A stretch of DNA of 64,000 bases from Burkholderia cepacia (GTDB taxonomy: Bacteria > Pseudomonadota > Gammaproteobacteria > Burkholderiales > Burkholderiaceae): the NCBI RefSeq assembly GCF_001718835.1, contig NZ_CP013443.1, forward strand, positions 1,302,001 through 1,366,000. The letters run 5' to 3'. The notes beneath the pieces are model-generated. The model saw only the letters and a program-made list of their open reading frames with translations. It had not been told where the DNA came from and did no database searches. This document shows positions 41,915 to 50,924 of this stretch, piece after piece (position 1 is the stretch's first letter; every line of letters begins with the position of its first letter). Made by a program: the position numbers and the translations under genes.

Positions 41915-42673
41915 ATGGACTACCTGCTGACGCTTGCCGCCGACCCTGCCGTCTGGGCGGCGCTTCTGACGCTCGTCGTGATGGAAGTCGTGCTCGGCAT
42001 CGACAACCTGATCTTCATCTCGATCCTCAGCAACAAGCTGCCCGAGGCGCAGCGCGCCCGCACGCAGCGCCTCGGCATCGCGCTCGCGCTGGTGATGCGC
42101 CTCGCGCTGCTCGGCAGCGTCGCGTGGATCGCGAGCCTCACCGAACCGGTGTTCACGCTGTTCGACCATGCGTTCTCGTGGCGCGACATGATCCTGCTGT
42201 CGGGCGGCCTGTTCCTCGTCTGGAAGGCGACCACCGAGATCCATCACCACGTGTCGCACGACGGTGACGGCGCCGCCGGCGCGTCGAACGGCGCGCCCGG
42301 CCTGACGATGTGGGCCGCGATCGGCCAGATCGTGATGCTCGACATCGTGTTCTCGATCGACAGCATCGTGACCGCGATCGGCATGACCGAACACGTGCCG
42401 ATCATGTTCGTCGCGGTGATCGTCGCCGTCGCCGTGATGCTGTTCGCTGCGCAGCCGCTCGCACGCTTCATCGACCGCAACCCGACCATCGTGATGCTCG
42501 CGCTGTCGTTCCTGGTGGTGATCGGCATGACGCTGATCGCCGAAGGTTTCGGCTCGCATGTGCCGAAGGGTTACATCTACGCGGCGATGGCGTTCTCGGC
42601 TTTCGTCGAGGGCATGAACATGCTGGCGCGGCGCGCGAAGGCGAAGCGCGCGGCGCAGGCGTCCGGGCGCTGA
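41915..42673 (+). CDS. TerC-family integral membrane protein
   Basis: A 252-residue protein with seven to eight membrane helices. The TerC signatures are VVLGIDNLIFISIL (helix 2, with acidic residues) and IVMLDIVFSIDSIVTAIGM, whose membrane-embedded Asp residues are typical of the family (Alx, TerC, YkoY), several members of which export manganese. ATG 41915 (MDYLLTLAADPAVW) matches the usual N terminus, though an ATG at 41867 is also in frame. No yybP-ykoY manganese riboswitch is visible upstream. A zinc-ribbon gene follows after 48 bp. Confidence 0.88.
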   Translation: MDYLLTLAADPAVWAALLTLVVMEVVLGIDNLIFISILSNKLPEAQRARTQRLGIALALVMRLALLGSVAWIASLTEPVFTLFDHAFSWRDMILLSGGLFLVWKATTEIHHHVSHDGDGAAGASNGAPGLTMWAAIGQIVMLDIVFSIDSIVTAIGMTEHVPIMFVAVIVAVAVMLFAAQPLARFIDRNPTIVMLALSFLVVIGMTLIAEGFGSHVPKGYIYAAMAFSAFVEGMNMLARRAKAKRAAQASGR

Positions 42674-42721
42674 GCGCGCGGCGCCATCCCGATTCCTCAC
42701 CCGTCCGACAGGAGACGCATC

Positions 42722-43003
42722 GTGAAATGCCCGGTCTGCAAGACACCCGACCTGCTGATTGCCGAACGCCAGTCGATCGAGATCGACTATTGCCCCGCAT
42801 GCCGTGGCGTGTGGCTCGATCGCGGCGAGCTCGACAAGCTGATCGCGCGCGGCGACGGCGACGCGCCCGTGCACCGCGACGCACGCGCGCAGCGCGACCA
42901 CGACGATGCGTGGCGCCGCGACCGGCGAGCGCGCGACGACGACCGCCGCCACGAGCCGCACCGTCGCAAGAAATCGGTGTTCGACATCTTCGATTTCGAT
43001 TGA
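42722..43003 (+). CDS. Zinc-ribbon (zf-TFIIB) protein
   Basis: A 93-residue protein with a four-Cys ribbon: CPVCKTPDLL (residues 3-6) and DYCPACRGVWLDRGELDKL (residues 23-43). This is the TFIIB-type zinc finger found in many small bacterial proteins of unknown role. The rest is a highly charged Arg/Asp/His segment ending KKSVFDIFDFD. The start is GTG 42722 with AGGAG upstream. Probably co-transcribed with the terC gene 48 bp upstream. Confidence 0.82.
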   Translation: MKCPVCKTPDLLIAERQSIEIDYCPACRGVWLDRGELDKLIARGDGDAPVHRDARAQRDHDDAWRRDRRARDDDRRHEPHRRKKSVFDIFDFD

Positions 43004-43024
43004 GCGCGCGCCGGCCCCGCGATG

Positions 43025-43063
43025 AAAAAAATGCCCCGTCAGGCCGTGTGCCTGACGGGGCAT
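43025..43063 (-). terminator. Strong rho-independent terminator of the Hsp20 operon
   Basis: A perfect 14-bp stem, ATGCCCCGTCAGGC (43031-43044) / GCCTGACGGGGCAT (43050-43063), with a 5-nt loop. On the minus strand it is followed by a T run (A run 43025-43030). It lies 25 bp after the stop of the distal hsp20 gene. Confidence 0.9.
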
Positions 43064-43087
43064 GTCACATGCGGGCCGCGTGCGGCG

Positions 43088-43501
43088 TCACGCGTTGCCG
43101 GCCGTCACGTCGATGCGGCGCGGACGCGTTTCCTCGCGGCGCGGAATCGTCAGCGTCAGCACGCCGTCGCGCAGGTTCGCGTCGATCCTCGACGTGTCGA
43201 GGTCGGGGCTCAGCGTGAACGCGCGCGCAAAGCGCGGCGCACGCAGTTCGGCGTGCCGGACCCGCAGCTCGGTGGGCAGATCGATGTGCACCTGCGCGTC
43301 GATCGTCAGCGTGTTGTCGTGCACCTTCACGTCGAGGTTCTCGCGCGGCACGCCGGGCAGGTCGGCCCGCAGCGTGACGCCGAGATGATTCTCGACGATG
43401 TCGACGGCCGGCGTGATCGCGGGCGCACGCGCGGCCGTGGCCGCGGCTCCGGGTTGGGCGTTGGCCGATTGACGTTCGGTGACGGGCTGGCTGATGTTCA
43501 T
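43088..43501 (-). CDS. Small heat-shock protein (Hsp20), distal gene
   Basis: A 137-residue alpha-crystallin-domain holdase chaperone. The domain is at about residues 30-130: ITPAVDIVENHLGVTLRADLPGV, ENLDVKVHDNTLTIDAQ, FARAFTLSPDLDTSRIDANLRDGVLTLTIPRRE. The N-terminal arm is Ala/Gln-rich. It is the second gene of a two-gene operon, 16 bp after the first, and ends at a strong terminator. It probably prevents aggregation of unfolded proteins in the cytoplasm and is heat-induced; the two paralogues may form mixed oligomers. Confidence 0.9.
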   Translation of the reverse strand: MNISQPVTERQSANAQPGAAATAARAPAITPAVDIVENHLGVTLRADLPGVPRENLDVKVHDNTLTIDAQVHIDLPTELRVRHAELRAPRFARAFTLSPDLDTSRIDANLRDGVLTLTIPRREETRPRRIDVTAGNA

Positions 43502-43517
43502 TTCGCTCTCCTCGTGA

Positions 43518-43958
43518 TCAGTGGACCGCGATCGCGCGCGGCTTCGATGCCTCGCGCCGGCCGACGCGAATCAGCAGGCAGCCGTTTTCATAGCGGGCGC
43601 TGACCTGGTCGGGATCCGCATCACGCGGCAGCTCGACGACGCGGCGGAACGCACCGTGAAAGCGCTCCTGCGCATAGGTGCGCAGGTCGTCGCCTGCGCC
43701 GCCTGGCGCCGGCTTGCGCTCGCCGCTGATCGTCAGCAGGTCCTTGTCGATCGATACGTCGAAGTCGGCCGCGGCCATGCCTGGCGCGAACGCGACGATC
43801 TCGATCGCGCTGTCGGTCGCACCGACGTTGAGCGCGGGGAACGCGCCTTGCCGCGCCGCGCGGATGCTGGACGGCGATTCGCCGAACAGGTCCGTCATCT
43901 GGCGCTGCATGCGGGCCAGTTCATTGAAGATGTCGTTGCCGAATGGGAAACCGCTCAT
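43518..43958 (-). CDS. Small heat-shock protein (Hsp20), proximal gene
   Basis: A 146-residue Hsp20. The N-terminal arm MSGFPFGNDIFNELARMQRQM is typical of class A bacterial sHsps. The alpha-crystallin domain follows (PALNVGATDSAIEIVAFAPGM, FDVSIDKDLLTISGERK, FHGAFRRVVELPRDADPDQVSARYENGCLLIRVGRRE). It is first of the tandem pair. The leader has GGAGG before the ATG; a thermosensor hairpin could include it, but I see no clear ROSE element. Confidence 0.9.
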   Translation of the reverse strand: MSGFPFGNDIFNELARMQRQMTDLFGESPSSIRAARQGAFPALNVGATDSAIEIVAFAPGMAAADFDVSIDKDLLTISGERKPAPGGAGDDLRTYAQERFHGAFRRVVELPRDADPDQVSARYENGCLLIRVGRREASKPRAIAVH

Positions 43959-44145
43959 GTTCGTGTCCTCCGTAACAGACGGGCTTCATGCCTTCGAAAT
44001 GCGCCGCGCAGGGTGCGCGATTGCGCTCACGGCACGTAATTAGTGGCCGCCACAGCGCATTTCAAGTGGCCGGCGTCAGGTGCGCGCGCACGATTCGATG
44101 CGACAATCGCCGCGCCATCCAACGAGACAAAGGGGCCGAAGCAAC

Positions 44146-45069
44146 ATGAACAAGAACATCGGACGCATCGCGATCGTCGGCGCCGGCGTGATCGGCGCCA
44201 GCTGGGCCGCTTTCTACCTGACGCAGGGCTTCGACGTCGTCGCGACCGATCCGGCGCCGCAAGCCGACGCGCGGCTGCGCGACGCACTGGCCGCGTTTCT
44301 CGGCGACGAGGCCGCAGCGCTGACGCAGCGGCTCACGTTCGACGCGGACCTGGCGCGCGCGCTCGACGGCGTCGACTTCGTGCAGGAGAACGGCCCGGAG
44401 CGGCTCGACCTGAAGCGTGCGCTGTACCGGCAGATGGACGACGTGCTGCCCGCGCGCGTGCCGATCGCGTCGAGTTCGTCGGGCCTGAAAATGTCGGACA
44501 TCCAGACCGCGTGCGAAAAGCATCCGGAACGGTGCCTGATCGCGCATCCGTTCAATCCGCCGCACCTGATTCCGCTCGTCGAGCTGGTCGGCGGCGAGGC
44601 CACCGGCCAGGACGTGATCGCGCGCGTGAAGGCTTTCTACGATGCGCTCGGCAAGCAGACGATCGTCCTCAACAAGGAGATGACCGGCCACGTCGCGAAC
44701 CGGCTCGCGGCCGCGCTGTTCCGCGAGGTGTATCACCTCGTCGGCGAAGGCGTCGTGAGCGTTGCCGATGCGGACAAGGCCGTCGCATGGGGGCCCGGCC
44801 TGCGCTGGGGGCTGATGGGGCAGTGCCTGACCTATCACCTCGGTGGCGGCGCGGGCGGAATCGCGCACTTTCTCGAACACCTGTCGGGGCCGATCACGAG
44901 CTGGTGGGACGACCTCGGCACGCCGTCGTTCGACCCGGACGTCGATCGCAAGCTGAACGACGAATTGCGCGCGATCCAGGGCGAGCGCTCGATGCAGGAA
45001 CTGGCGGCCGAACGCGACCGCCTGCTCGTCGAGCTGATCGACGCGCGCCGCCGCAGCTTCCTGCCCTGA
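44146..45069 (+). CDS. 3-hydroxyacyl-CoA/L-carnitine dehydrogenase-type NAD enzyme
   Basis: A 307-residue Rossmann enzyme of the 3-hydroxyacyl-CoA dehydrogenase family. The dinucleotide fold is IAIVGAGVIGASWAAFYL (residues 8-25). The catalytic motif is LIAHPFNPPHLIPLVELVGG (His about residue 143), followed by the C-terminal domain with VANRLAAALFREVYHLV. The single-C-terminal-domain size is that of carnitine 3-dehydrogenases and lambda-crystallin-like enzymes rather than fatty-acid FadB. Substrate unassigned. ATG 44146 starts MNKNIGRIAIV; the frame is open upstream without support. Confidence 0.85.
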   Translation: MNKNIGRIAIVGAGVIGASWAAFYLTQGFDVVATDPAPQADARLRDALAAFLGDEAAALTQRLTFDADLARALDGVDFVQENGPERLDLKRALYRQMDDVLPARVPIASSSSGLKMSDIQTACEKHPERCLIAHPFNPPHLIPLVELVGGEATGQDVIARVKAFYDALGKQTIVLNKEMTGHVANRLAAALFREVYHLVGEGVVSVADADKAVAWGPGLRWGLMGQCLTYHLGGGAGGIAHFLEHLSGPITSWWDDLGTPSFDPDVDRKLNDELRAIQGERSMQELAAERDRLLVELIDARRRSFLP

Positions 45070-45090
45070 GCGGTTGCCGCGCGCGCGGCG

Positions 45091-45360
45091 CTACTGCTGC
45101 GACGCCGGCTGCTGCGCCTGCATCGCCCACGCGGGCCGCACCGCGTCGAGCCGTTCGCGGTTGCGCGCGCGCGTCGCGGCGCTCGGCGGGTAGTTGCCGT
45201 CGTTCGTCGGCAGTTCGCCGTCGAGATAGGCCTGCTTGAGCTGGGCGATGACTTCCGCGCGTGTCAGGCCCGGTGCGGGCGCGGCGGCATCGGTCTGGGC
45301 GAAGGCGGGGGAAAGCAGGGCGGCGGCGGCGGTCGCGACGGCGAATCGCATGAGGTTCAT
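45091..45360 (-). CDS. DUF4148-type small exported protein
   Basis: An 89-residue protein with a Sec signal peptide (MNLMRFAVATAAAALLSPAFAQ) and the DUF4148 hallmark LTRAEVIAQLKQAYLDGELPTNDGNYPP. This family is abundant in Burkholderia, with no known function. Monocistronic. Confidence 0.85.
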   Translation of the reverse strand: MNLMRFAVATAAAALLSPAFAQTDAAAPAPGLTRAEVIAQLKQAYLDGELPTNDGNYPPSAATRARNRERLDAVRPAWAMQAQQPASQQ

Positions 45361-45534
45361 GGGGCGCTCCGAAAGAGGGGACGGGACAACGGACGGGCGG
45401 CGCGGGGCCGTGCGTTCCGATGGGTTCCATTGTCGTGAGCGGGTGCTGCGCGGACGATGACGTGTTCCGGGCAGGATTGTCAGCGGGCGGCGGACGTGGA
45501 GCGGGCCGCCCGGCCGGCGCGTTGCGCCCCTGCG

Positions 45535-46395
45535 TTACAGCCCGGCCGCGGCGGCGACCAGCGTTGCCTCGAGCGCGAGCGTGGATCGCGACGCGGCCGC
45601 CGGGCGGTCGATCACGTATTCGAGTTCGCCGAGTTCGGGCAGCCCCGCGTCGAGCCGCGCGAGCCCGGCCGGGATCACGTAGCCCGCGAACGCGCTGACG
45701 CCGAGCCCCGCGCTCGCAGCGGCGCGCAGCACCGCGACGCTGCTGCTGACTACCGCGATCCGGTACGGCCGCCCGACGGCTTCGAGCGATTCGAGCACGC
45801 GGCGGCGCGACACGCTCGGCTCCGGATGCATCGCGAGCGGCAGCACGGTCTCGTGGCCGGTGATCCGCGAATCGGGGCCCGTGCACCAGTACAGCGGCTC
45901 GCTGCGGATCACGCGGCCGCGCCGGCTGCCCGCGATGCGCTTCGCGAACACGAGATCGTGCCGCCCTTCGTCGAGCGCGTCGAACAGGTCGCCCGACAGC
46001 CCGGTCGAGATCGCGAGCTCGACTTCCGGATTGCGCTGCACGAAGCTCGCGAGCGCGGCCGTCAGGTGCGCCGACGCGAAATCCTCCGACATCGCGAGCC
46101 GCACCTTGCCCGACAGCGGCGGCCCGCACACCGACGTGACGGCTTCGTCCATCAGTTCGAGGATGCGCACCGCGTAGCGGAACAGCGCGTCGCCGTGCTG
46201 CGACAGGTGCACGTTGCGCGTGTCGCGCTCGAACAGCGGCCGGTCGAGCAGCTCCTCGAGGCGGCGGATATGCTGGCTGACGGTCGACTGCGACAGGCTC
46301 ACGCGCTCGGACGCGGCGGTGAAGCTGCCGGACTGGGCGACGGCGACGAAGCTGCGCAGCAGTTCGGGCGGTAACGGGCGCATTGCTAAATCCAC
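45535..46395 (-). CDS. mdcR: MdcR, LysR-family regulator of the malonate operon
   Basis: A 286-residue LTTR with winged helix LPPELLRSFVAVAQSGSFTAASERVSLSQSTVSQHIRRLEELL and a normal effector domain. It is read divergently from madL, the first gene of the malonate cluster, with 316 bp between starts. MdcR controls the mdc operons of related bacteria in response to malonate. The identity rests on position more than sequence. Confidence 0.82.
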   Translation of the reverse strand: MDLAMRPLPPELLRSFVAVAQSGSFTAASERVSLSQSTVSQHIRRLEELLDRPLFERDTRNVHLSQHGDALFRYAVRILELMDEAVTSVCGPPLSGKVRLAMSEDFASAHLTAALASFVQRNPEVELAISTGLSGDLFDALDEGRHDLVFAKRIAGSRRGRVIRSEPLYWCTGPDSRITGHETVLPLAMHPEPSVSRRRVLESLEAVGRPYRIAVVSSSVAVLRAAASAGLGVSAFAGYVIPAGLARLDAGLPELGELEYVIDRPAAASRSTLALEATLVAAAAGL

Positions 46396-46711
46396 TGAAT
46401 CGGTTTCGACAACTTCATAAATGGCCGGATATTGCGGCGCTAGTATCGGATCACGCGCCGGTGCGTGCCCGCAACGGGATGCACCGGACGCGCAGCCCGC
46501 GTCGTGCCGGCGGCTGCATCGGTCAGTCTACGGCATCCGGCGTCCGGCCCGAAACCGCATCATCCCATCGACCGCCCGAGAACGCGCCCGCACGACGGGC
46601 CGCCGGGCCGCGGCGCACCGCCGCAGGAGACGAGTCCGCGCACGGGATCGGCGTGCGGGGCCGGTTCCTGCATGCGTCCGGCGCCCGTCACGAAGAGACT
46701 GGAGACGACTC
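46396..46711. promoter_or_regulatory. Divergent mdcR-madL promoter region
   Basis: A region relatively rich in A+T near 46383-46450 (TAAATCC, TTCATAAATGG, GGATATTG). It should carry the mdcR operator and the promoters of both genes. I cannot fix exact -35/-10 boxes or a LysR site with confidence. Confidence 0.5.
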
Positions 46712-47107
46712 ATGATCATCTACGGAACCGCGCTGCTGGCGTTCTGCCACCTGGCCGGACTGTTCCTCGGCGACCTGCTCGGCAGCGCGATCGGCGTGAA
46801 GACCAACGTCGGCGGCGTCGGCATCGCGATGCTGCTGCTGATCTGCCTGCGCCTGTGGCTGCACCGGCGCGGCTGGCTGCCGAAGGAAACCGAGGCCGGC
46901 GTCGGTTTCTGGGGCGCGATGTACATCCCCGTCGTCGTCGCGATGGCCGCGAACCAGAACGTCGTCGCCGCGCTGAAGGGCGGGCCCGTCGCGCTGCTGG
47001 CCGCCGTCGGCGCGGTCGCGATCTGCGCATGCTGCATCGCGGTGCTCGTGCGCACCGGGCGCGACGACACGGCCTTCGCGGGCGTGCCGCAATTCGAAGA
47101 ACAGTGA
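46712..47107 (+). CDS. madL: MadL, malonate transporter subunit
   Basis: A 131-residue membrane protein with four hydrophobic segments. It matches MadL of the two-component malonate:Na+ symporter (GTALLAFCHLAGLFLGDLLG and GVKTNVGGVGIAMLLLICLRLWLHRRG). Works together with MadM, encoded 11 bp downstream, to import malonate for the decarboxylase. GGAGA at 46701-46705 precedes ATG 46712. First gene of the nine-gene malonate operon. Confidence 0.92.
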   Translation: MIIYGTALLAFCHLAGLFLGDLLGSAIGVKTNVGGVGIAMLLLICLRLWLHRRGWLPKETEAGVGFWGAMYIPVVVAMAANQNVVAALKGGPVALLAAVGAVAICACCIAVLVRTGRDDTAFAGVPQFEEQ

Positions 47108-47118
47108 CGGAGGCCGCC

Positions 47119-47886
47119 ATGCTGCAGATGCTCGAAAAAACCGTCGCCCACAACGGGCTCGTCGCGTCGTTCGCGCTGGTCGGCCTGATCATGTGGCTGT
47201 CGTCGATCGCGTCGCGCAAGCTCACGTTCGGCCGCGTGCACGGCTCGGCGATCGCGATCGTCATCGGTCTCGTGCTGGCCTATGTCGGCGGCGCGTTTAC
47301 CGGCGGTGAGAAGGGGCTGGCCGACGTCAAGCTGTTCGCCGGCATCGGCCTGATGGGCGGCGCGATGCTGCGCGATTTCGCGATCGTCGCGACCGCGTTC
47401 GAAGTGCAGCCGACCGAGGCACGCAAGGCCGGGCTCGTCGGCGTCGTGTCGCTGCTGCTCGGCACCGTGCTGCCGTTCATCGTCGGCGCGTGCATCGCGC
47501 GCGCATTCGGCTACACCGACGCGGTCAGCATGACGACCATCGGCGCGGGCGCCGTCACCTACATCGTCGGCCCCGTGACGGGCGCGGCGATCGGCGCGAG
47601 TTCCGACGTGATCGCGCTGAGCATCGCGACGGGGCTCGTGAAGGCGATCATCGTGATGGTCGGCACGCCGGTCGCGGCCGGCTTCATGGGCCTGAAGACG
47701 CCGCGTTCCGCGATGATCTTCGGCGGCCTGGCCGGCACCGTCAGCGGCGTGAGCGCGGGGCTCGCCGCGACCGACCGCCGGCTCGTCCCGTACGGCGCGC
47801 TGGTCGCGACTTTCCATACGGGCGTCGGCTGCCTGCTCGGGCCCTCGGTGCTGTTCTTCACGACGCGCGCGCTGGTCGGCGCATAG
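47119..47886 (+). CDS. madM: MadM, malonate transporter subunit
   Basis: A 255-residue membrane protein with eight to nine helices, matching MadM (FALVGLIMWLSSIASRKLTFGRVHGSAIAIVIGL, FAGIGLMGGAMLRDFAIVATAFEV, MTTIGAGAVTYIVGPVTGAAIGASSDVIALSIATGLVKAI). Forms the malonate importer with MadL. Begins at ATG 47119 behind GGAGG. The next gene, mdcA, starts 133 bp later. Confidence 0.93.
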   Translation: MLQMLEKTVAHNGLVASFALVGLIMWLSSIASRKLTFGRVHGSAIAIVIGLVLAYVGGAFTGGEKGLADVKLFAGIGLMGGAMLRDFAIVATAFEVQPTEARKAGLVGVVSLLLGTVLPFIVGACIARAFGYTDAVSMTTIGAGAVTYIVGPVTGAAIGASSDVIALSIATGLVKAIIVMVGTPVAAGFMGLKTPRSAMIFGGLAGTVSGVSAGLAATDRRLVPYGALVATFHTGVGCLLGPSVLFFTTRALVGA

Positions 47887-48019
47887 GCCGCACGATGGGC
47901 GGCCCGTGCGCGGGCCGCACCCATCGCGGCGCCCTCTGAGTCGCATTCGTCAACATCATCAATCGGCGGCGGCGCCAGGCTTAGAATGCCGCTGAACCAT
48001 CGAAGCGGGAGAACTGTTC

Positions 48020-49668
48020 ATGACGGGATGGAATCACGCGCGGCAGGCGCGCGATGCACGCCTCGCGGCCGGCGCGGCTTATACGCGCAGGGCAAGCGGG
48101 TCGACGCGCGCGACACCGTCGCGTTGCTCGAAGCGGTGCTGCGGCCCGGCGACCGAGTCTGCCTCGAAGGCGACAACCAGAAGCAGGCCGACCTGCTCGC
48201 GACGGCGCTCGCCGACGTCGACAGCGCGAAGATCCACGACCTGCACATGGTGCAGTCGGGCGTCGTGCTGCCCGAGCATCTCGACGTGTTCGAGCGCGGC
48301 ATCGCGAAGCGTCTCGACTTCGCGTATTCGGGCCCGCAGTCGCAGCGCATCGCGAAGCTGCTGTTCGGCGGCAAGATCGCGCTCGGCGCGGTGCACACGT
48401 ATCTCGAGCTGTTCGCCCGCTACTTCATCGACCTCACGCCGCAGGTCGCGCTGATCGCGGCCGTGAGCGCCGATCGCGACGGCAACCTGTACACCGGCCC
48501 GAACACCGAGGACACGCCGACCGTCGTCGAGGCCACCGCGTTCAAGGACGGCATCGTGATCGCGCAGGTCGACCGCATCGTCGACAAGGTGCCGCGCGTC
48601 GACATCCCCGGCGACCGCGTGCATTTCGTCGTCGAGGCCGGCCGGCCGTTCTACGTCGAACCGCTGTTCACGCGCGATCCGGCCGCGATCACCGAAACCC
48701 AGATCCTGACCGCGATGCTCGCGATCAAGGGCATCTACGAACCGTACGGGATCAAGCGCCTGAACCACGGGATCGGCTTCAACACGGCCGCGATCGAACT
48801 GCTGCTGCCGACCTACGGCGAGAAGCTCGGGCTGAAGGGCAAGGTCTGCTCGCACTGGGCGCTCAATCCGCACCCGACGCTGATTCCCGCGATCGAATCG
48901 GGCTGGGTCGAGCAGATCCACTGCTTCGGCTCGGAGGTCGGGATGGACGACTACATCCGCGCGCGTTCCGACATATGGTTCACCGGCCCCGACGGGTCGC
49001 TGCGCTCGAACCGCGCGTTCTGCCAGACGGCCGGCCTCTACGCGTGCGACATGTTCATCGGCTCGACGCTGCAGATCGACCTGTCCGGCCATTCGTCGAC
49101 GGTCACCGCCGAGCGCATCGCCGGTTTCGGCGGCGCGCCGAACATGGGCAGCGACGCGCGCGGCCGGCGTCACCCGAGCGAGCCGTGGCTGAAGGCCGGC
49201 GCGGAAGCCGACCCGGACACGCCGGCGGCACTCAGGCGCGGCCGCAAGCTCGTCGTGCAGATCGGCGAGACGTTCGGCGACAAGAACGTGCCGATGTTCG
49301 TCGAGAAACTCGACGCGCTGAAGCTCGCCGACAAGCTGCAGCTCGACCTCGCGCCGATCATGGTCTACGGCGACGACGTCACGCACATCGTCACCGAGGA
49401 AGGGATCGCGAACCTGCTGATGTGCCGTGACAAGGACGAACGCGAGCATGCGATCCGCGGCGTCGCCGGCTATACGGAGATCGGCCGCGGCCGCGACCGG
49501 AAGATGGTCGAGCGGCTGCGCGAGCGCGGCGTGATCCGCCGTCCGGAGGATCTCGGCATCGATCCGCTCGACGCCGATCGCCGCTGGCTCGCCGCGCGCT
49601 CGATCAAGGATCTCGTGCACTGGTCGGGCGGGCTCTATGCGCCGCCGGCCCGGTTCCGCAACTGGTGA
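48020..49668 (+). CDS. mdcA: MdcA, malonate decarboxylase alpha subunit, with a frame break
   Basis: MdcA is the acetyl-ACP:malonate ACP transferase. Residues from VALLEAVL to the end (GLYAPPARFRNW) are intact, including VCLEGDNQKQADLL, SADRDGNLYTGPNTEDTP and CFGSEVGMDDYI. The N terminus (MTGWNHARQARDARLAAGAAYT) lies in another frame, starting at ATG 48020. The frames must join at 48083-48088, where TACGCGCAGGG needs one more base; adding one gives exactly 550 codons. Probably a sequencing error in an otherwise complete gene. Confidence 0.9.
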
Positions 49669-49686
49669 GGAAGAGGGCTGGAACAG

Positions 49687-49992
49687 TTGAACTATCGCTT
49701 CACCGCGCGCGAGCGCGCGAAGGGCGAGCAGGCCGCGGCGCTCGTCGGCGTGGTCGCATCCGGCAATCTCGAAGTGCTCGTCGAGCGCGTGCTGCCGGGC
49801 AACGAATGCGAGATCGACATCCGCACCGCGGCGGTCGGTTTCGGCGCGGTGTGGCAGGCCGTCGTCGCGGATTTCGTCGAGCGGCGCACGCCGGGCGGCC
49901 TGAAGCTGTCGGTCAACGACGGCGGCGCGCGGCCCGACATGGTGTCGCTGCGGCTCGCGCAGGCCGTGCGCGCGATCGAGGGGGACGCATGA
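49687..49992 (+). CDS. mdcC: MdcC, malonate decarboxylase acyl carrier protein
   Basis: A 101-residue delta subunit that carries the unusual prosthetic group 2'-(5''-phosphoribosyl)-3'-dephospho-CoA on a Ser in GVVASGNLEVLVE (about residue 25). Start is TTG 49687, because the conserved MNYRFTARE begins there. The stop overlaps the mdcD start (ATGA at 49989). The group is synthesised by MdcB and attached by MdcG, both in this operon. Confidence 0.9.
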   Translation: MNYRFTARERAKGEQAAALVGVVASGNLEVLVERVLPGNECEIDIRTAAVGFGAVWQAVVADFVERRTPGGLKLSVNDGGARPDMVSLRLAQAVRAIEGDA

Positions 49993-50924
49993 CGAACGAC
50001 GCGATCCACGACACGCCCGCGTTCGTCGCGAATGAGGCGAGCTGGTACGAAGCGTCGGCGCGGCAGCGCGTCGACGGGCTGCTCGACGCGGGCAGCTTCA
50101 GCGAATTCCTCGGGCCGGCCGAACGCGTGACGAGCCCGCACTTGCCGCTGTTCGACCTGCCGCAGCAGTTCGACGACGGAATGGTGGTCGGCCACGGCCG
50201 GCTCGACGGGCAGCCGGTGTTCGTCGCCGCGCAGGAAGGCCGCTTCATGGGCGGTGCGTTCGGCGAAGTGCACGGCGCGAAGCTCACCGGGCTGCTGCGC
50301 GCCGCGCGCGAAGTCGGCAAGCCGGTGCTGATCCTGTTCGATACGGGCGGCGTGCGGCTGCAGGAGGCGAACGCGGGCGAACTCGCGATTGCCGAGATCA
50401 TGCGCGCGCTCGTCGAAGCGCGTGCGGCCGGCGTGCCGGTGATCGGGCTGATCGGCGGGCGCGCGGGCTGCTATGGCGGCGGCGGGTTGCTCGCCGCGTG
50501 CTGTTCGGCGCTCGCGGTGTCGGAGCAGGGCCGTATCAGCGTGTCGGGCCCCGAGGTGATCGAAACCAATCGCGGCGTCGAGGCGTTCGACGCGAAGGAC
50601 CGCGCGCTGATCTGGCGCACGATGGGCGGCAAGCACCGGCGGCTGATCGGCGGCGCGGATCGCTACGTGGCCGACACGCCGGCCGCATTCCGCGCGGCGG
50701 CGCTCGAGCTGATCGGGCGTGCGCCGACATTCGATGCGGCGATGCTGCGTGCCGAGCAGGCGCGTCTCGAGGCGCGTGTCGAACGGTTCGGCGCATGCGA
50801 CGATGCGCTCGACGTTTGGCGCACGCTCGGCGCGAGCGCGCCGGAGGACATTCCGGGCATGCCGGACGACGCGTTCGCCGCGCTTGCCGACCAACTCCAG
50901 GAGCCCTCGCATGACGCTCGATGA
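49989..50924 (+). CDS. mdcD: MdcD, malonate decarboxylase beta subunit
   Basis: A 311-residue carboxyltransferase-fold subunit. With MdcE it decarboxylates malonyl-S-ACP to acetyl-S-ACP. The ACC-type crotonase fold is seen in FVAAQEGRFMGGAFGEVHGAKL, LILFDTGGVRLQEANAGELAI and GGRAGCYGGGGLLAACCSAL. Starts with a 4-nt overlap on mdcC and overlaps mdcE by 14 nt. Confidence 0.92.
   Translation: MTNDAIHDTPAFVANEASWYEASARQRVDGLLDAGSFSEFLGPAERVTSPHLPLFDLPQQFDDGMVVGHGRLDGQPVFVAAQEGRFMGGAFGEVHGAKLTGLLRAAREVGKPVLILFDTGGVRLQEANAGELAIAEIMRALVEARAAGVPVIGLIGGRAGCYGGGGLLAACCSALAVSEQGRISVSGPEVIETNRGVEAFDAKDRALIWRTMGGKHRRLIGGADRYVADTPAAFRAAALELIGRAPTFDAAMLRAEQARLEARVERFGACDDALDVWRTLGASAPEDIPGMPDDAFAALADQLQEPSHDAR

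Noticed and set aside
43959..44040. A ROSE-type RNA thermometer in the hsp20 leader.
   Set aside because: A weak pairing around GGAGG can be drawn, but the conserved anti-Shine-Dalgarno block of ROSE elements is not recognisable.
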